A stretch of 11,908 nt of DNA from CAZQYC01 sp043746555 (GTDB lineage Bacteria; Pseudomonadota; Gammaproteobacteria; Steroidobacterales; Steroidobacteraceae). Within the stretch, counting starts at the first letter, position 1. Each line of letters opens with the position of its first letter. The stretch spans positions 1 to 11,908 of the forward strand of contig JAYTQU010000065.1 of the NCBI GenBank assembly GCA_043746555.1, written 5' to 3'. The notes under the pieces are model-generated. The model was given only the letters and a program-made list of their open reading frames with translations. It had not been told where the DNA came from and did not search any database. Below are positions 6,605-11,908 of the stretch, one piece after another. The translations under genes were made by a program, and so were the position numbers.

Positions 6605-8071
6605 GTGTACTCGCGCATTCTCGGTTTGATCGCCTTGATGTCTATTGGCGTCGCTCACGCGGTAGTCGCTGCGGAACTCGTTGTGTTAACGCCCATGACC
6701 ACGGGTACGGAAGTTGTTATGCGCGCCGGGCCGAAGGGCGAAAAACCAGCGCCGATTTTGCGGCGTGCGCCCGACAATGCAGTGACGAAATCGGTGCTGC
6801 GCGAAGCGACGCGCGGATCGATTAAGTTCATGTTGGATCTCGATGAATATGCGCAGCGCATTTCGGGCGCGAAAACGGCACCGACTTATCTATCGATGTC
6901 GCGCGAAGCGGGCGGCTTTGCACGTCGCAACTTTTGGCTGGCCGTAGGCGACAAGTTTGTCTGGCACACCGATCCGTATGTGGATTTGGCGGTCGATAAC
7001 CAAAGTATCGCCGACGGTAGTTTCGAAGAAGAGTTCGCGCATGAGATGGGTCACGTGTTGCTCCATCGAGTGTTGCCTAGATTCCCGAGCGGTATGTCGC
7101 GCGCGCCGCATTCGAGTTTGGCCGTCACCGATTATCCGACGGCGTTCGACGAAGGCTTCGCCATTCACTTTCAAGGGTTGGCCAGACAGATCACCACGAA
7201 TCCGCAGTTGCAAGCGTACGATGACGGTTTTGCTTTTAAGCCGTTTGTCGCATACTGGGCAAGCGATCTCGATCGAGCGTTTCGTCTGCGAGGCATGCGC
7301 GATGATTTATTCATTCACTTGCAATTACCGGTCGCGTTGCAAGTGGGCGATGCCACTTCGTTGTTCGATTTGACGCATTTCAAAAACGGACAACAGATGA
7401 TGGCGTCCGAAGGCGTGATCGCAACACTTTTCTACCACTTGCAACTCCGGGTGCCGGACAAACCGGAAGATTTATTGAATCGCTACAAGTCGCTGCTCCA
7501 TTCGTTACGCGCGCTGAATTCGGAAAGAATTCAATCCGGCACGCCGATCTTTCTGAATCTGGTTCAAGCGCACATCCAACGCGTGCCGCAAGCACGTAAT
7601 GCATGGGTCGGAACGGTCCTTGATTTAACGTATGGAGCAACGGCAAGTACGTCGGTCATTCGCGGCATGACCAATTTGTCCGCGCTGGGTCAAGAAGGGA
7701 AGCGCGATGAATATGTGGCTGCGCTCAAACGATCGCGCGCCACGCTCGCGACACTGACCGCCAACGTCGTACGCGATCCGAAGCGATTGTCGGCGGCATT
7801 GGGAAGTGAACTTTGGTTAGGCGTTAAGCGCAAGGATGGCGACGTCGAGACGATCAATCTCAACACGGCCGAGCAAACCGGCTTAACCGATGTGTTGGGT
7901 TTCGAGACGGGCGCCGTCAATCTGTTGCTAGCCGATCGTGCGACCGGTGGGCCGTTTAAGGATGTTGCCGACTTCGCGACGCGTCGTGGGCTATCCGCAG
8001 ATGTGGCGAATCGATTGGCTGCGGCGCAAGCTCTCGCACATTTGGTGGGCGACTACGACCGTCAGAATTGA
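6605..8071 (+). CDS. Secreted HExxH putative metallopeptidase with C-terminal helix-hairpin-helix domain
   Basis: The protein has 488 aa. The start is GTG at 6605, five nt after AGGGAGA (6593-6599). Residues 1 to about 19-23 are a signal peptide with possible cleavage at AHA or VAA, so the protein is exported. The catalytic core shows FEEEFAHEMGHVLLH: the zinc motif HEMGH is at residues 146-150, and a second conserved-looking acidic site, AFDEGFAIHFQ (Glu 183), lies 33 residues after the second His. This is the arrangement of gluzincin-type metallopeptidases. I do not recognise the exact family, and peptidase activity is inferred from the motif. The middle (about 200-400) is helical without known motifs. 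Residues about 416-475 (INLNTAEQTGLTDVLGF, GPFKDVADFATRRGLS) look like the double helix-hairpin-helix domain of ComEA and related proteins, which usually binds DNA. The key GIG hairpins are altered (LGFETG, RGLSAD), so DNA binding may be lost. The gene converges on the urease cluster with a 5-nt gap. Confidence 0.75.
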   Translation: MYSRILGLIALMSIGVAHAVVAAELVVLTPMTTGTEVVMRAGPKGEKPAPILRRAPDNAVTKSVLREATRGSIKFMLDLDEYAQRISGAKTAPTYLSMSREAGGFARRNFWLAVGDKFVWHTDPYVDLAVDNQSIADGSFEEEFAHEMGHVLLHRVLPRFPSGMSRAPHSSLAVTDYPTAFDEGFAIHFQGLARQITTNPQLQAYDDGFAFKPFVAYWASDLDRAFRLRGMRDDLFIHLQLPVALQVGDATSLFDLTHFKNGQQMMASEGVIATLFYHLQLRVPDKPEDLLNRYKSLLHSLRALNSERIQSGTPIFLNLVQAHIQRVPQARNAWVGTVLDLTYGATASTSVIRGMTNLSALGQEGKRDEYVAALKRSRATLATLTANVVRDPKRLSAALGSELWLGVKRKDGDVETINLNTAEQTGLTDVLGFETGAVNLLLADRATGGPFKDVADFATRRGLSADVANRLAAAQALAHLVGDYDRQN

Positions 8072-8076
8072 TGCGC

Positions 8077-8271
8077 TTAACGCGAGCGTTGACGAGTCAT
8101 CATATTAGCGAGCACGGTCACTGTTTTCTTGACCGCGTAACATGCGGCCAGTGCGAGGATCAAGCTCGACAATTCATGCACTGGAACGCCTTCGTGACCC
8201 GGATGCGCCTCGCAAATGATCGGTAGTAACAGCAGTGCCAATGCCGCGTCGGTCCAATTGAAAAGTTTCAT
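8077..8271 (-). CDS. Small membrane protein with AHPGHE motif at the end of the urease operon
   Basis: This is a 64-aa protein. The ATG at 8269-8271 is preceded by GGAGAG with a 6-nt spacer, a good ribosome binding site that supports a real gene. Residues about 6-21 are a hydrophobic signal or membrane segment ending in CEA. Next comes AHPGHEGVPVHE (22-33), with three His and two Glu that could bind a metal, then a second hydrophobic helix (about 34-50) and a basic tail, MTRQRSR. It starts 38 nt after the ureF stop on the same strand and is probably the last gene of the urease operon. An AHxGH start to the mature protein recalls HupE/UreJ nickel-related permeases, but those are around 200 aa with several helices, and I see no further similarity. 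It could be a small nickel-binding accessory protein, a UreJ remnant or an unrelated membrane peptide. I do not recognise a family. Confidence 0.6.
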   Translation of the reverse strand: MKLFNWTDAALALLLLPIICEAHPGHEGVPVHELSSLILALAACYAVKKTVTVLANMMTRQRSR

Positions 8272-8309
8272 GATGCACTCTCCACGATTGATGTCTTCGG
8301 AAAAAAACC

Positions 8310-8996
8310 TTAAGAACGAAATAGTCTCGAGTACTGCGTTTCGTGCCGAATACTTGCCATGCCGTGTAGCGGCGTGGCAATGCCGATATCGTCATCGTCC
8401 GCATTGAGTGCTTGCTGGACGATGTTTGGAATCGTCGGCACGATGCGATTCAATATCCGCTGTCCGGCGGATTGACCGATCGGTAGCAGCTTGAGCGCCG
8501 CAAGCACTTGGTTTTCTGCCCAAGCCCAAAGATACGCGTGTGCCGCCGAACTGCGATCGATCGACCACTGCACGGCGGCCAGAGCGAACATTGCTATATA
8601 AGAGGTGTAATCTCGCGCTATCCATTTCTGCGCGCCTTCGACTTGCAGTTCGACTAAGACTTTCGCCAGTGCTTTGCCCATGTGCCGTTCTTCGGCGCGC
8701 AGCTCGACAGTCTCTCGCGAAGCAATCAAGAATCGACTCCAGCGTTCGACCGATACGCTGTCGTCGTTCATCCAAGCTGCATGCAAGCGAATCAAAACGG
8801 GAAGATCAAGTGTTCCGACTGCGTTATGCGCGATGCCGAGAATCCAGTCCCCAGTGTCTTGCTCGTCGTGAATCCATTCGGCATGCACCGCATACTCAAG
8901 ACCTTGCGAAAAATGATACGCGCCGATCGGCAATGCGGGGCTAACGAGTTGGCAGAGGCGCAGCAACGATAGAGAGTTGGATCTCGGCTCAAGCAT
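8310..8996 (-). CDS. ureF: Urease accessory protein UreF
   Basis: The protein has 228 aa, the normal length for UreF. It acts in the cytosol as part of the UreD-UreF-UreG complex that loads nickel and CO2 into apo-urease, with UreF gating the GTPase UreG. Recognisable features are LCQLVSPALPIGAYHFSQGLEYAV (residues about 14-37), which corresponds to the conserved SPALPVGGFSYSQGLE block, the AEERHMGKAL segment in the middle, LWAWAENQVLAALKLLPIGQ, and the C-terminal HETQYSRLFRS, a conserved UreF tail that contacts partners. The ATG at 8994-8996 lies inside the end of ureE: the two genes overlap by 8 nt (ATGCTTGA), which indicates translational coupling. ureG usually follows directly; here a 64-aa membrane protein does instead. 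Confidence 0.95.
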   Translation of the reverse strand: MLEPRSNSLSLLRLCQLVSPALPIGAYHFSQGLEYAVHAEWIHDEQDTGDWILGIAHNAVGTLDLPVLIRLHAAWMNDDSVSVERWSRFLIASRETVELRAEERHMGKALAKVLVELQVEGAQKWIARDYTSYIAMFALAAVQWSIDRSSAAHAYLWAWAENQVLAALKLLPIGQSAGQRILNRIVPTIPNIVQQALNADDDDIGIATPLHGMASIRHETQYSRLFRS

Positions 8997-9453
8997 GCAA
9001 ATGCGCCTTGAGTAATATGTTCGAGTGCGAGTGATCCGAATATGCGCCGGCTTCCGGTTCGAACGGCAACGTGTCTTGCGAGACCGGTAAACCTAGCCCG
9101 CGCACCATGTCATCGAGCACGTGATCGTGTAAGTAACGCAGCCATCCGGCGCCGATCTGCACGGAGACATGGCGATTTCCCAAGTGATACGCCGCACGGG
9201 CGAGTTGCAGTGGATCGGCGTTCGCTACAACTGAAACCGATTCCGGCGCAGCGACGATTTCGATGACGCGTCCATCGTCGGCCAACAATTGATCGCCGCC
9301 GCGAAGAATGTGGCCGCGGTCCAAATTCAATCCCACTTCTTCGCCGGTGCTTAATGCGGTGCGTAGACGGCTCCTTTGTCGCAGCTCGAATGGCAGCACG
9401 AGTTGTGCGGCGGGCGTGCGTTCGTCGGATAGTTTTTGCGAAATTGTCAACAT
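8989..9453 (-). CDS. ureE: Urease accessory nickel chaperone UreE
   Basis: This is a 154-aa nickel-binding metallochaperone that supplies Ni(II) for urease maturation. The N-terminal domain runs to about residue 75 and includes LPFELRQRSRLRTALSTGEEVGL and RGHILRGGDQLLADDG, the usual UreE peptide-binding fold. The C-terminal metal domain holds YHLGNRHV (His 90, His 95) and YLHDHVLDDM (His 109, His 111). These correspond to His 91, 96, 110 and 112 of the Klebsiella protein. The C-terminus has only scattered His (SDHSHS, KAHLHA) rather than a long poly-His tail, so nickel storage capacity is likely small. The start is ATG at 9451-9453 with a purine-rich AGAAGAAA upstream. It overlaps ureF by 8 nt and is separated from ureC by a 60-nt spacer filled mostly by a REP-like palindrome. 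Confidence 0.95.
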   Translation of the reverse strand: MLTISQKLSDERTPAAQLVLPFELRQRSRLRTALSTGEEVGLNLDRGHILRGGDQLLADDGRVIEIVAAPESVSVVANADPLQLARAAYHLGNRHVSVQIGAGWLRYLHDHVLDDMVRGLGLPVSQDTLPFEPEAGAYSDHSHSNILLKAHLHA

Positions 9454-9468
9454 TGCGTTTCTTCTTAC

Positions 9469-9508
9469 TCCCTCACCCTAGCCCTCTCCCGCAACCGGGA
9501 GAGGGGAC
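9469..9508. repeat. REP-like palindrome between ureC and ureE
   Basis: CTCCCTCACCCTAG leads into CCCTCTCCCG-CAAC-CGGGAGAGGG (9482-9505), a perfect 10-bp stem with a 4-nt loop. Palindromes with this CCCTCACCC...CTCTCCCG...CGGGAGAGGG wording recur as extragenic repeats in many proteobacterial genomes (recalled, not searched). Here it occupies most of the ureC-ureE spacer and would form a stable hairpin in the operon mRNA. Confidence 0.75.
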
Positions 9509-9513
9509 TGGAT

Positions 9514-11217
9514 TTAAAACAAAAAATATCGTTGTGCCAGCGGCAGCACGCTTGCCGGTTCGCACGTTAGCAACTGTCCGTCGGCGCGTACTTGATAAGT
9601 CTGCGCATCCACGTCGATGGGCGGCTGGTAGTTGTTGAGAACTAAATCTTTCTTTCCGATATTGCGAGTGCCTTTCACCGCAACCAATCGCTTGTTGAGT
9701 CCGAGACGCTTCGCGATACCGTTATCGAGTCCGGCTTTGGAAACAAACGTCACGGACGTGGCGTGACGCGCACCGCCCATTGCGCCGAACATCGGTCGAT
9801 AGTGAACGGGTTGTGGAGTGGGGATCGACGCATTCGCATCGCCCATTGGCGCAGCCGCGATCATGCCGCCTTTGATAATGAGTGCGGTCTTGGCGCCGAA
9901 AAATGCGGGCTTCCATAAAACAATGTCGGCGAGTTTGCCGACTTCAATCGAGCCGACTTCGTGCGCGATGCCGTGCGTGATGGCGGGATTGATCGTGTAT
10001 TTCGCGACGTAACGTCTGGCTCGAAAATTATCGTTGCGCGCGCTATCTTCTTTGAGCGCACCGCGTTGTACTTTCATCTTGTGCGCCGTTTGCCAGGTGC
10101 GCGTCACTACTTCGCCGACGCGGCCCATCGCTTGCGAGTCGGAGGAAATCATCGAGAAGGCGCCCAAATCGTGAAGAATATCTTCGGCTGCAATGGTCTC
10201 GCGACGAATACGCGACTCGGCAAACGCAACATCTTCGGCGATACCCGGATCCAAGTGATGACACACCATCAGCATGTCGAGATGTTCGTCGATGGTGTTA
10301 ACGGTGTAAGGTCTCGTGGGATTCGTGGAGGAGGGCAATACGTTCGACAATCCGCACGCTTTGATAATGTCCGGTGCATGACCGCCGCCGGCGCCTTCGG
10401 TGTGATACGTGTGAATCGCGCGACCCTTGAATGCAGCAAATGTGTCTTCGACGAATCCCGACTCGTTCAGCGTGTCGGTGTGGATTGCGACTTGTACATC
10501 GTATTGGTCCGCGACGCTTAAACAACAATCGATTGCAGCCGGTGTGGTGCCCCAGTCTTCGTGCAACTTTAATCCCATCACGCCCGCTGCAACTTGTTCG
10601 ATCAAACTCTCCGGCAGACTGGCGTTACCCTTACCGAGCAAACCGATGTTGACGGGCAAGTCTTCGCTCGCTTGCAACATACGATCGATGTACCACGGTC
10701 CCGGCGTACAAGTTGTTGCGCTCGTGCCCGCTGCCGGTCCGGTGCCGCCGCCAATCATGGTGGTGATTCCGGAAGCCAATGCTTCTTCCACTTGTTGCGG
10801 GCAGATCATATGAATGTGCGCGTCGATGCCGCCGGCCGTCGCGATCAATCCTTCGCCCGCGATAATTTCCGTTCCGGGCCCAATAATAATGTTCACGCCA
10901 GGTTGAATATCCGGATTGCCCGCTTTACCGATGCTTGCGATGCGGCCGTTTTTCAAACCGATGTCTGCTTTGACAATGCCCCAGTGATCGAGAATGAGTG
11001 CGTTGGTAATGACGGTATCGACAACGTCTTTCGCACCGCGTTGGCTTTGGCCCATACCATCGCGAATGACCTTGCCGCCGCCGAACTTCACTTCTTCGCC
11101 ATAGATCGTGTGATCCTTTTCGACTTCGATGATGAGATCGGTATCGCCTAGTCGCACACGATCACCGACGGTGGGGCCGAACATTTCGGCATAGGCTTGT
11201 CTTGATACTTTCGTCAT
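9514..11217 (-). CDS. ureC: Urease alpha subunit UreC (catalytic)
   Basis: This is the catalytic subunit of urease (urea to ammonia and carbamate), with 567 aa. I chose ATG at 11215-11217: it has GGGA six nt upstream and gives the family's MxxxSRQAYAEMFGPTVGDRVRLGD start. The frame also extends to a GTG at 11227-11229 (four more residues), which has no ribosome binding site. Counting from this ATG, all active-site residues fall at the Klebsiella numbers: His 134 and His 136 (DAHIHMICPQQ), carbamylated Lys 217 and His 219 (GLKLHEDWG), His 246 (VAIHTDTLNESG), His 272 (HTYHTEGAGGGHAPD), flap Cys 319 and His 320 (MVCHHLDPGIAEDVAFAESR) and Asp 360 (SSDSQAMGRVGEV). The protein should be active once UreD, E, F and G load nickel. 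The neighbours around the first histidines are slightly unusual: Ala before His 134 and Met after His 136, where Thr and Phe are common. Confidence 0.98.
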   Translation of the reverse strand: MTKVSRQAYAEMFGPTVGDRVRLGDTDLIIEVEKDHTIYGEEVKFGGGKVIRDGMGQSQRGAKDVVDTVITNALILDHWGIVKADIGLKNGRIASIGKAGNPDIQPGVNIIIGPGTEIIAGEGLIATAGGIDAHIHMICPQQVEEALASGITTMIGGGTGPAAGTSATTCTPGPWYIDRMLQASEDLPVNIGLLGKGNASLPESLIEQVAAGVMGLKLHEDWGTTPAAIDCCLSVADQYDVQVAIHTDTLNESGFVEDTFAAFKGRAIHTYHTEGAGGGHAPDIIKACGLSNVLPSSTNPTRPYTVNTIDEHLDMLMVCHHLDPGIAEDVAFAESRIRRETIAAEDILHDLGAFSMISSDSQAMGRVGEVVTRTWQTAHKMKVQRGALKEDSARNDNFRARRYVAKYTINPAITHGIAHEVGSIEVGKLADIVLWKPAFFGAKTALIIKGGMIAAAPMGDANASIPTPQPVHYRPMFGAMGGARHATSVTFVSKAGLDNGIAKRLGLNKRLVAVKGTRNIGKKDLVLNNYQPPIDVDAQTYQVRADGQLLTCEPASVLPLAQRYFLF

Positions 11218-11235
11218 TGTAATTCCCACGGATGA

Positions 11236-11314
11236 GTCGTCAGGAGTTAGTCGTTAGGAGTTAGCCAGAGCGGTACCGAGGTTTCCCCTCTGGCTAATGA
11301 CTGACCACTACCAA
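11236..11314. repeat. Tandem and inverted repeats in the ureB-ureC spacer
   Basis: Two 14-bp tandem units, GTCGTCAGGAGTTA (11236-11249) and GTCGTTAGGAGTTA (11250-11263), run into a perfect 10-bp inverted repeat, TTAGCCAGAG (11261-11270) and CTCTGGCTAA (11288-11297). The 17-nt loop contains the palindrome CGGTACCG (11271-11278). After the second arm, TGACTGACCACTACCAAC is an imperfect reverse complement of the tandem units, so the whole block is a long imperfect hairpin. It resembles a dispersed extragenic repeat and would fold in the operon transcript. Confidence 0.65.
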
Positions 11315-11326
11315 CTTCTTTGCTTC

Positions 11327-11632
11327 TCAAATCTTCCCCATCACCTTCCCTTGAAAACCGTATACCTTACCTTCGCCTGCGTAACGCACTAGTTCCACTT
11401 CGCGTGTTTGACCTGGCTCGAATCGCACTGCGGTTCCAGCGGCGATGTTGAGGCGAAAGCCTCGAGCAATGGCACGGTCGAAATGCAATGCGTTGTTGGT
11501 TTCGAAAAAATGATAATGCGATCCGACTTGAATCGGCCGATCGCCGCTGTTCGCGACTTTCACTTTTACTGTGTCGCGGCCGACATTAAGTTCGATGTCG
11601 CCGGGTTGCGTGATGATTTCGCCTGGAATCAT
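11327..11632 (-). CDS. ureB: Urease beta subunit UreB
   Basis: This is a 101-aa structural subunit of the three-subunit bacterial urease (UreABC trimer of trimers). It is recognised end to end: MIPGEIITQPGDIELNVGRD at the start, VANSGDRPIQVGSHYHFFETN (about 27-47), ALHFDRAIARGFRLNIAAGTAVRFEPGQ (about 48-75) and the C-terminal VYGFQGKVMGKI. The length is normal. The ATG at 11630-11632 begins exactly at the family's conserved MIPGE. The ribosome binding site is weak (GGGTG), and the gene lies 119 nt after the ureA stop, so translation may depend on upstream mRNA structure. The beta subunit packs against UreC and supports opening of the active-site flap and docking of the accessory complex. Confidence 0.97.
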   Translation of the reverse strand: MIPGEIITQPGDIELNVGRDTVKVKVANSGDRPIQVGSHYHFFETNNALHFDRAIARGFRLNIAAGTAVRFEPGQTREVELVRYAGEGKVYGFQGKVMGKI

Positions 11633-11650
11633 GACTGCACCCGCGGCGCG

Positions 11651-11672
11651 CGCGAGATCGCGAGATCGCGAG
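11651..11672. repeat. 8-bp tandem repeat CGCGAGAT in the ureA-ureB spacer
   Basis: CGCGAGAT occurs twice in direct succession (11651-11658, 11659-11666) followed by a partial third copy CGCGAG (11667-11672). On the operon strand it reads CTCGCGATCTCGCGATCTCG and lies 19 nt upstream of the ureB start codon, so it is part of the ureB translation leader. A slippage origin is likely. Confidence 0.7.
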
Positions 11673-11673
11673 C

Positions 11674-11757
11674 GCGTGAGGTCGTTAAACGCGACTGCGT
11701 CGCTCTTCTATGTATCTTCTGACCATTTGATGCTTTCACGATTTCGCGACCTCACGC
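11674..11757. repeat. Inverted repeat spanning the ureA stop and the ureA-ureB spacer
   Basis: GCGTGAGGTCG (11674-11684) and its exact reverse complement CGACCTCACGC (11747-11757) form 11-bp arms 62 nt apart. The right arm contains the ureA TGA stop codon (tca at 11752-11754). The two copies could pair in the transcript around the spacer, or mark a small inserted or duplicated element between ureA and ureB. Confidence 0.6.
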
Positions 11758-11908
11758 TATGGGTTGATGTACCGTCACGAGCTTTGTGCCGTCGGGAAAG
11801 GTTGCTTCGACTTGCACGTCGTGAATCATTTCCGCGATGCCGTCCATGACATCGTTGCGAGCCAACAATGTCGCGCCATAGCTCATGAGTTCGGCGACCG
11901 TCTTGCCG
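11752..11908 (-). CDS. ureA: Urease gamma subunit UreA, C-terminal half (N-terminus outside window)
   Basis: The frame runs in from the right edge and encodes GKTVAELMSYGATLLARNDV, then MDGIAEMIHDVQVEATFPDG and TKLVTVHQPIA, ending at TGA (11752-11754). This is the conserved C-terminal half of the approximately 100-aa urease gamma subunit, which usually ends in VEATFPDGTKLVTVHxPI. UreA is a small structural subunit and contributes to the UreABC complex without active-site ligands. It is the most upstream urease gene visible. ureD, and the operon promoter, probably lie beyond the window. Confidence 0.95.
   Translation of the reverse strand, partial: GKTVAELMSYGATLLARNDVMDGIAEMIHDVQVEATFPDGTKLVTVHQPIA

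Noticed and set aside
8301..8307. A7 run (T7 on the operon strand) just after ureF as a terminator
   Set aside because: No stable hairpin precedes it on the operon strand, and a gene with a good ribosome binding site follows 30 nt later.
9354..9638. 94-aa plus-strand open frame spanning the REP-like element
   Set aside because: It is antisense to ureE and ureC on both sides, and its Pro/Leu/Ser-rich middle is simply the translated palindrome.
10594..11151. 185-aa plus-strand open frame antisense to ureC
   Set aside because: It is a mirror of strongly conserved ureC coding sequence, with no start signal and no recognisable domain.

Overview
The window looks like a piece of a Gram-negative, probably proteobacterial chromosome with roughly mid-50s percent G+C by eye. 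A TonB-dependent outer-membrane receptor shows there is an outer membrane. The urease proteins, the GlpR-like regulator and a GC-rich REP-type palindrome suggest a gammaproteobacterium, perhaps Xanthomonadales- or Steroidobacter-like. That placement is inferred from protein flavour only. I see no rRNA, tRNA, insertion sequence, CRISPR array, phage gene or integrase.

Left third, + strand (1-4516): the 3' part of a TonB-dependent receptor gene, cut by the window edge. It is followed by a good sigma70-type promoter, a DeoR-family regulator very close to GlpR, and a membrane protein that joins an alpha/beta-hydrolase domain to about eight C-terminal transmembrane helices. The regulator and hydrolase are 51 nt apart and are probably one transcription unit.

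Middle (4517-8071): a minus-strand pseudogene (internal deletion, +1 frameshift in a homopolymer, in-frame stop), then a secreted beta-propeller protein of the TIGR03118 type on the minus strand. A 322-bp divergent intergenic region follows, with palindromes and an extended -10 promoter. Then comes a plus-strand gene for a secreted HExxH putative metallopeptidase that ends in a ComEA-like helix-hairpin-helix domain, an unusual pairing.

Right third, minus strand (8077-11908): a urease operon read right to left, ureA (partial at the window edge), ureB, ureC, ureE, ureF, then a 64-aa membrane protein with an AHPGHE motif. UreABC form the nickel enzyme that hydrolyses urea. UreE delivers nickel, and UreF belongs to the UreD-F-G activation complex. 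ureG, usually just after ureF, is not there; ureD may lie beyond the right edge. Each spacer between ureA/B, ureB/C and ureC/E holds its own palindromic or tandem repeat element, while ureE and ureF overlap by 8 nt.

The points most worth following up are the metallopeptidase/HhH fusion, the small histidine-motif protein where ureG is expected, and the GlpR-linked polytopic hydrolase. I do not see a clearly new multi-gene defence or mobile system here.
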